Source of the DNA: an uncultured Anaeroplasma sp.
GTDB lineage: Bacteria > Bacillota_I > Bacilli_A > Acholeplasmatales > Anaeroplasmataceae
Reading direction: 5' to 3'
Length of the DNA stretch: 64,000 bases
Assembly: GCA_947592005.1 (NCBI GenBank)
Contig: CANQDJ010000004.1
Location: forward strand, 1-64,000
Below the pieces are notes generated by a model. The model did no database searches and was not told the DNA's origin. It worked only from the letters and a program-made list of their open reading frames with translations. The translations under genes and the position numbers were made by a program. Shown in pieces: positions 58,679 through 64,000 of the stretch; position 1 is the first letter of the stretch; each line of letters begins with the position of its first letter.

Positions 58679-59041
58679 CTACCAACTTAACTCGGATATC
58701 GCCTTTAAAATATCTTGATATTCTGTTTTTGAATCATATTTTTTCAGCAAATCCCTATATAATTTAATTTTCTTTTCCCGTTGTTGTGGTTCCAATTCAT
58801 TCAAAAAATAATCCGAAGTCTTCCCACAAGGTGTTTTACAAACCATACAATTTATTAAATATTTTTTCTTTAACTCTTCTAAAACAACTACCATTGAATC
58901 CAACGCCTTATCCTGTTGTAATGCTGAAAGAATTTCTCTTATTTTATCTTCCAAAATCCATATATCCCCTTCCGAAATCACACCATTTACCAAGGCAATC
59001 AACTTTCCCAACACTACATTTTCTTTTTCTTCCAACATCAT
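58679..59041 (-). CDS. Conserved hypothetical small protein with CxxCxxxCG motif
   Basis: LINCMVCKTPCGKTSDYFL; reasonable codon usage and position between GH28 gene and glpK. Confidence 0.65.
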   Translation of the reverse strand: MMLEEKENVVLGKLIALVNGVISEGDIWILEDKIREILSALQQDKALDSMVVVLEELKKKYLINCMVCKTPCGKTSDYFLNELEPQQREKKIKLYRDLLKKYDSKTEYQDILKAISELSW

Positions 59042-59056
59042 ACTTTTCCCTTTCCT

Positions 59057-60358
59057 TTATCGATTATCATATCCGTCATTCAATGGATTTCTTTTTTCCA
59101 TACAAGTTATTTCACAATTCAAAAAACAAACACTCTGCACATTTTCCATAATACCATATTCCTTACATAACACCCGAACATCTTCCAAACAAATATTTTC
59201 CATCGGAGAATCTTCAAATCCCTTAATCATAAATGCTCGACTAATCCCATTATAATCTGAATCATATTCCGCTTGTACATGAGAAATTCGAATCCGTTCC
59301 ACTTTCGTATTTTTCCTATCCGAAACAGGCTGAATAAGCGTATGCCAATAGGACGGAATCTCTTTCATATCCTTTGGAATATGACATTCATTATACGATG
59401 GATTCCAATCTAAAAACAAATGAAACAAATACTTAACATTCTTCATAACCAATCGTTGTAAAACCACATCTCTAATATATCCTTTTCGATTTGGAGAAGA
59501 CTTGATTCTAAATCCACAATCCGTTCCCTCATATTCAATATCTTCTATTCGAATATCATATATTCCTCCACTTACTTCACTACCTATAGTAATACCGAAC
59601 CCCTCATACAATTTACAATTTCGAATAACAATATGATGACTCGGTCGATTCACCCGCAATCCGTCCGTATCTCTTCCCGATTTAATACTGATACTATCAT
59701 CATTACAATGAAAAACACAATTTCGAATCTCCACATATTCCGAAGAATCCACATCTATTCCGTCCGTACTGGGACTGTTTATCTTTTTGGCATCGATACA
59801 AATCCCTTCTACGATTACTTGTTCGGAATATAAAATATGAATATTCCAAAACCCCGAATCATACGAAGTAAAATCCTTCAATAAAATATTCCGACAATGA
59901 CTGACCAAAACATTACGGACTCGCTTACAATCATAATCACAAGCCCATCTTAAATCCTTATTATCATATTCTTTCCGCATTCCGCCATGCGTATCTTCTC
60001 CCCAATACTTATTCCACCAATACGGACCATTCCCATTGATACAACCCTTACCGTAAATCGTTACATTTTCCACATCTATACAATTTAATATTGCCCCATA
60101 CCAATCCATTTCAATGCCGGCTACTCTCGTCGGAATCAGCGGATATTCTTTTTCTTCGGTGGTGCCTAAAAGAACCGCTCCTTCTTCCAAACAAAGAACC
60201 ATATCGCTATGTAAAAACAGAGAGGAAACCAAATAAATCCCTTTGGTTATAACCAATTCTTTCTTTTCTTTTGCGGCAACATCGATTAAATTTTGTAATG
60301 GTTTAGTTACCAATGTCTTTCCTGTGAAATCTATATATTCCTTTGTTAAAATCCGCAT
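59057..60358 (-). CDS. Glycoside hydrolase family 28 (polygalacturonase-like)
   Basis: Right-handed parallel beta-helix pattern; NSPSTDGIDVDSSEYVEIRNCVFHCNDDSISIKSGRDTDG. Confidence 0.92.
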   Translation of the reverse strand: MRILTKEYIDFTGKTLVTKPLQNLIDVAAKEKKELVITKGIYLVSSLFLHSDMVLCLEEGAVLLGTTEEKEYPLIPTRVAGIEMDWYGAILNCIDVENVTIYGKGCINGNGPYWWNKYWGEDTHGGMRKEYDNKDLRWACDYDCKRVRNVLVSHCRNILLKDFTSYDSGFWNIHILYSEQVIVEGICIDAKKINSPSTDGIDVDSSEYVEIRNCVFHCNDDSISIKSGRDTDGLRVNRPSHHIVIRNCKLYEGFGITIGSEVSGGIYDIRIEDIEYEGTDCGFRIKSSPNRKGYIRDVVLQRLVMKNVKYLFHLFLDWNPSYNECHIPKDMKEIPSYWHTLIQPVSDRKNTKVERIRISHVQAEYDSDYNGISRAFMIKGFEDSPMENICLEDVRVLCKEYGIMENVQSVCFLNCEITCMEKRNPLNDGYDNR

Positions 60359-60389
60359 GTTACCCCTCCTTTTTTTATTTTAACATAAA

Positions 60390-60418
60390 AACCGGGGGCT
60401 ACTCAATATAAAATAGCC
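60390..60418 (-). terminator. Terminator of csoR-copA operon
   Basis: Minus GGGGCTA-...-TAGCCCC followed by CGGTTTTTATG. Confidence 0.65.
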
Positions 60419-60426
60419 CCACTTTC

Positions 60427-60630
60427 TTATTTTACTTCATATCCTGCCTCTTTAATTTCGGCAATCACTTTTTCTTTATCGATGAAATCTTTATATACAA
60501 TCGTAACATTTTTCTTTTCCAAAGATGCCGTTGCCGAAACAACATTCTCCACCTTTTGACAAGCCGCTTCCACATGGGCTTTACAATGATTACACATCAT
60601 TCCATCTACTTCTAATATTAACGTTTCCAT
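60427..60630 (-). CDS. Candidate internally initiated CopZ-like copper chaperone (67 aa), in frame with copA
   Basis: In-frame ATG at 60628-60630 preceded by AAAGGAGGATAAA (strong SD, 5-nt spacing); METLILEVDGMMCNHCKAHVEAAC... is a complete HMA domain. Confidence 0.45.
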   Translation of the reverse strand: METLILEVDGMMCNHCKAHVEAACQKVENVVSATASLEKKNVTIVYKDFIDKEKVIAEIKEAGYEVK

Positions 60631-62889
60631 TTTATCCTCCTTTCTCTGCATATTCTCCCTTCTTTGAACCTTAAAGAAATTAATCGTCAACGCATTCAAA
60701 ACGACAAATACACTCGAAAAACTCATTGCCGCAGAGGCAATCATAGGATTCAAACGAATCCCGAACGTCGGATAAAAAATCCCACAAGCCAAAAGAATTC
60801 CGATACAATTATAAAAAAACGCCCAAAACAAATTTCCTTTAATCGTATTTAAAACTCGCTTACTTAAGCGAATGACATTCAACACATCAAACAAATCATC
60901 ACGCAATAAAACAATATCACTCGTTTCCAAAGCCACATCGCTTCCGCCACCTATGGCAATTCCCAAATCCGCCCCTGCCAACGCCAAGGCATCATTGACA
61001 CCATCTCCTACCATCGCTACCATATTGGAAGAATTTGTTTTCAAACTTTCGATAACCTTTTGTTTATCGGTAGGCAAAACTTCGGCAATACATTCTTTTA
61101 TTCCAACCTCATTCGCTACGGCAAGAGCCGTTTCTTTATTATCCCCTGTAAGCATCACAACGGCTATCCCTTGTCTTTGTAAACCGGCTACGGCATTTGC
61201 GGAATTTGATTTTACTTCGTCTTTAACAGAAATCATACCCAATATTACCTTATTATCAAAAATAAATAATACCGTTTTGCCTTGTTGAGATAAAGAACGA
61301 AAATCCGAAAGATATTCTTCACAAGAAATATTATATTCTTCCGCCAAACGAAGATTACCGATATAATACTTCTTTTTATCTATCGTTCCCGTCAATCCCT
61401 TTCCTTCCAACGATTCAAACTCTTCCACTTCTTTCAATATCGCCTGATGAACTTGAGCGTATTCCGTAATCGCCGACGCAAGAGGGTGTTCACTTTTATT
61501 CTCAAACGAATAGAGAATAGATAAAATATCTTCATCGGTATAAGAAATAAAATCCACTACCTTCGGTTTTCCGGTGGTGATAGTACCTGTCTTATCTAAA
61601 ACAACTGTCTTAATCGCATGAGCCTTCTCCAAAATCTCCGCATTTTTAATTAAAAGCCCATTCTCCGCACCTTTTCCCGTTCCTACCATTATCGCTACCG
61701 GAGTGGCAAGCCCCAACGCACAAGGACAAGCGATAACCAAAACGGATATCGCAAAATTAAACGCATCTTCAAACGGATACCTTGCCAATAAAAAAGCCAA
61801 ACAAGTTATAACGGCAATCGTCATTATAATCGGAACAAAAATACCGGATATTTTATCTGCCAATTTAGAAATCGGGGCTTTCGAATTACTTGCCTCTTCC
61901 ACCAAACGAATGATATTGGCTATCGAGGTATCTTCCCCGACTTTTACAGCCTTTACTTTAATATATCCTGCTGTTACAATCGTCGAAGAATATACTTCTT
62001 CATCTACTCCCTTATATACCGGAATACTTTCGCCTGTAATATTCGATTGATCTATAGAAGCATTTCCTTCCACAATCACTCCATCTACGGCAATACGCAT
62101 TCCCTTTTTAACAATCAATATCTCTTCTTTTACTACCTGTTCAACCGGTATTTCCATTTCTACTCCATTGCGTAAAACCATCGCTGTTTTCGGTGCCAAA
62201 TCCATTAATTTTGTAATAGCCTGTGTCGTCTTTTTCTTTGATAAACCTTCCAAATATTTTCCCAAACTTACCAATGTCAAAATCATTGCCGAAGATTCAA
62301 AATACAAATTCTCATGATATCTTGCCACAATATCCATATTTTGTTGCCCAAGACCATAAGAAATCATATAAATAGAAAATATTCCATATATGACTGCCGA
62401 TGTCGAACCCAACGCAATCAAAGAATCCATATTCGGGGCCCTTTTCCATAATTTTTTAAATCCCGAAATAAAATATCTCCGATATGTATATAAAATCGGC
62501 AATGTCAATAAAAATTGCGTAAAGGCAAACGCCAACGCATTCTTATGCCCTACCAAAAAGGGCGGTAACGGCAAATGAATCATATGTCCCATAGAAATAT
62601 ACATTAAACAAAGTAAATCTATCGCACAAAAAATCAAATCCCGAAGGGCAGTATTTTTTTCATTCGTTTTCTTTTCTTGCTTCTCGGTATAAGCCGAATA
62701 TCCCGCTTTCGCAACCGCTTGTTCAATATCTTCTTTCGAACATTTTTCCTCATTCCATTCGACTTCCATCGAATTAGATAATAAATTCACATTTACAAAC
62801 GTTACACCATCAACATTTTCCACCGCTTTTTGAACATGACTTTGGCAAGCCGAACAAGTCATTCCATCCACAAAAAATTTCTTTTTCAT
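60427..62889 (-). CDS. copA: Copper-translocating P1B-type ATPase with N- and C-terminal HMA domains
   Basis: GMTCSACQ N-terminal HMA; VIACPCALGLATPV; DKTGTITTGKP; C-terminal GMMCNHCKAHVEAACQ HMA. Confidence 0.95.
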   Translation of the reverse strand: MKKKFFVDGMTCSACQSHVQKAVENVDGVTFVNVNLLSNSMEVEWNEEKCSKEDIEQAVAKAGYSAYTEKQEKKTNEKNTALRDLIFCAIDLLCLMYISMGHMIHLPLPPFLVGHKNALAFAFTQFLLTLPILYTYRRYFISGFKKLWKRAPNMDSLIALGSTSAVIYGIFSIYMISYGLGQQNMDIVARYHENLYFESSAMILTLVSLGKYLEGLSKKKTTQAITKLMDLAPKTAMVLRNGVEMEIPVEQVVKEEILIVKKGMRIAVDGVIVEGNASIDQSNITGESIPVYKGVDEEVYSSTIVTAGYIKVKAVKVGEDTSIANIIRLVEEASNSKAPISKLADKISGIFVPIIMTIAVITCLAFLLARYPFEDAFNFAISVLVIACPCALGLATPVAIMVGTGKGAENGLLIKNAEILEKAHAIKTVVLDKTGTITTGKPKVVDFISYTDEDILSILYSFENKSEHPLASAITEYAQVHQAILKEVEEFESLEGKGLTGTIDKKKYYIGNLRLAEEYNISCEEYLSDFRSLSQQGKTVLFIFDNKVILGMISVKDEVKSNSANAVAGLQRQGIAVVMLTGDNKETALAVANEVGIKECIAEVLPTDKQKVIESLKTNSSNMVAMVGDGVNDALALAGADLGIAIGGGSDVALETSDIVLLRDDLFDVLNVIRLSKRVLNTIKGNLFWAFFYNCIGILLACGIFYPTFGIRLNPMIASAAMSFSSVFVVLNALTINFFKVQRRENMQRKEDKMETLILEVDGMMCNHCKAHVEAACQKVENVVSATASLEKKNVTIVYKDFIDKEKVIAEIKEAGYEVK

Positions 62890-63176
62890 TATTGAAACCT
62901 CTTAAACAATTCAACAATCTCGTCGATAACCTCTAAATTTCCCTCTTGAATATTTTGAACCAAACAAGTATGCATATGATTATCTAAAACCATATTGGCA
63001 AGACTCTTAATGGATTTATCAATCGCCGACAACTGAATCAAAACATCATCACAATATCTATCTTCTTCAATCATTTTTCTTATCCCATTCATTTGCCCAA
63101 TCATTCGATTAAGACGTGTTAAAATCAATTTCTTTTCTTCTTCACTGCGAACCTTTATTCTATTACAATGTTCCAT
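62889..63176 (-). CDS. csoR: CsoR-family copper-sensing transcriptional repressor
   Basis: ILTRLNRMIGQMNGIRKMIEEDRYCDDVLIQLSAIDKSIKSLANMVLDNHMHTCL (C-H-C signature). Confidence 0.92.
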   Translation of the reverse strand: MEHCNRIKVRSEEEKKLILTRLNRMIGQMNGIRKMIEEDRYCDDVLIQLSAIDKSIKSLANMVLDNHMHTCLVQNIQEGNLEVIDEIVELFKRFQ

Positions 63177-63201
63177 ATTTCTATCCTTTCCTTTCTCCAT
63201 T

Positions 63202-63231
63202 ATTATATACCCCCTAGTGGTATATTGTCAA
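63202..63231 (-). promoter_or_regulatory. csoR-copA promoter with CsoR operator in the spacer
   Basis: Minus TTGACA (63226-63231), 18-nt spacer, TATAAT (63202-63207); TATACCCCCTAGTGGTATA (63206-63224) resembles CsoR boxes. Confidence 0.7.
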
Positions 63232-63255
63232 ACACATTTAAAGTATTTTTCAAAA

Positions 63256-63280
63256 ATAAAAGAGGAGAGTTTCCTCCTCT
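63256..63280 (-). terminator. Terminator of the hybrid kinase gene
   Basis: Minus AGAGGAG-GAAACT-CTCCTCT followed by TTTATTTTT. Confidence 0.65.
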
Positions 63281-64000
63281 ATTCTATCTTAGTATTGGGA
63301 TTATTCAAAAGTTCCAATAGAACTTTCACATCGACCGGTTTCGTAATAACTTCGTCCATACCACAATCCAATGCCTTTTTCTTATCATCGGTTAACGTAT
63401 TCGCCGTACAAGCATATATTTTCATCGTTTTAACATCTTCCCTCGGCAAAGCCCGTATCGCTTTCGTTGCTTCATAGCCATTCATAATCGGCATCTGTCC
63501 GTCCATTAAAATCGCATCAAACTCATATAATTTGGATTTTTCAACCATTTCCAATGCCTCTTTACCATCTTTCGCTATTGATACACTGAAACCTTCCAAA
63601 ACCAAAATTTCTTCCATAATCTCCGCATTTAATTCATTATCTTCGGCAACCAAAATATTATAATGCTTCTTTTCTTTTACTTTCTCTATCTCAGTCTCTT
63701 GAATGAATTCCATATCCTCGACAACATCGGTCGGAATCGCTATACGGAAAGTCGTTCCTTTATTCAACTCACTTTCCACTTCAATTTTCCCACCCATTTT
63801 ATCTATCAATAAATATGTAATCGGCATACCCAAACCCGTTCCCGCAGTTCCATTTGAAACATCGTTTCTTTCCTGAGTAAATGGATCAAACAAAAATGGC
63901 AAATATTCTTTACTCATTCCGCAACCTGTATCGGATATAGTAAATAAATTCATTATTTTATTCGCTTGCGTTTCCTGTCTTACTTCGACAACCACTTTAC
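63279..64000 (-). CDS. Hybrid sensor histidine kinase / response regulator (N-terminus beyond window)
   Basis: DTGCGMSKEYLPFLFDPFTQ...GTGLGMPITYLLIDKMGGKIEVES (HATPase_c) + NILVAEDNELNAEIMEEIL...DAILMDGQMPIMNGYEA (REC); open to the right edge. Confidence 0.9.
   Translation of the reverse strand, partial: KVVVEVRQETQANKIMNLFTISDTGCGMSKEYLPFLFDPFTQERNDVSNGTAGTGLGMPITYLLIDKMGGKIEVESELNKGTTFRIAIPTDVVEDMEFIQETEIEKVKEKKHYNILVAEDNELNAEIMEEILVLEGFSVSIAKDGKEALEMVEKSKLYEFDAILMDGQMPIMNGYEATKAIRALPREDVKTMKIYACTANTLTDDKKKALDCGMDEVITKPVDVKVLLELLNNPNTKIE

Noticed and set aside
60872-61288. 138-aa plus-strand ORF
   Set aside because: Antisense shadow of copA.
1-64000. CRISPR arrays, prophage, IS elements, integrons
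   Set aside because: No direct-repeat arrays, transposase, integrase or phage structural proteins seen in the sequence or ORF track.

Overview
This 64 kb AT-rich window looks like a low-GC Firmicutes/Bacilli-type chromosome. It is mostly core metabolism, with no CRISPR array, prophage or IS element that I can support. From left to right it contains: a probable rRNA-operon promoter/leader reading off the left edge; an XRE regulator plus P-loop kinase pair with toxin-antitoxin-like architecture; one tRNA-Leu(CAA); glycolipid genes and argS; a glgA-glgC operon; the recN-tlyA-xseBA-nusB block with spoIVB; a pair of P-II-like proteins next to a duplicated DUF1538 membrane protein; isoprenoid genes (uppS, ispH, dxs); a complete pyr operon (pyrB-C-carA-carB-K-D-F-E) behind a PyrR-type attenuator; a lysine/DAP gene set whose lysA-proximal part sits behind a lysine riboswitch; glpK; a GH28 enzyme; a csoR-copA operon in which copA carries a C-terminal CopZ-like domain with its own Shine-Dalgarno and ATG; and a hybrid histidine kinase truncated by the right edge. 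The observations I would follow up first are the P-II/P-II/DUF1538 module, the XRE-kinase module with operator palindrome and intergenic terminator, the internal CopZ start inside copA, and a recurrent architecture in which an extended -10 (TGATATAAT) lies about 6 nt upstream of a GGTGAT Shine-Dalgarno, implying mRNAs with leaders of roughly 10-12 nt. All family assignments come from reading the protein sequences; no searches were run.
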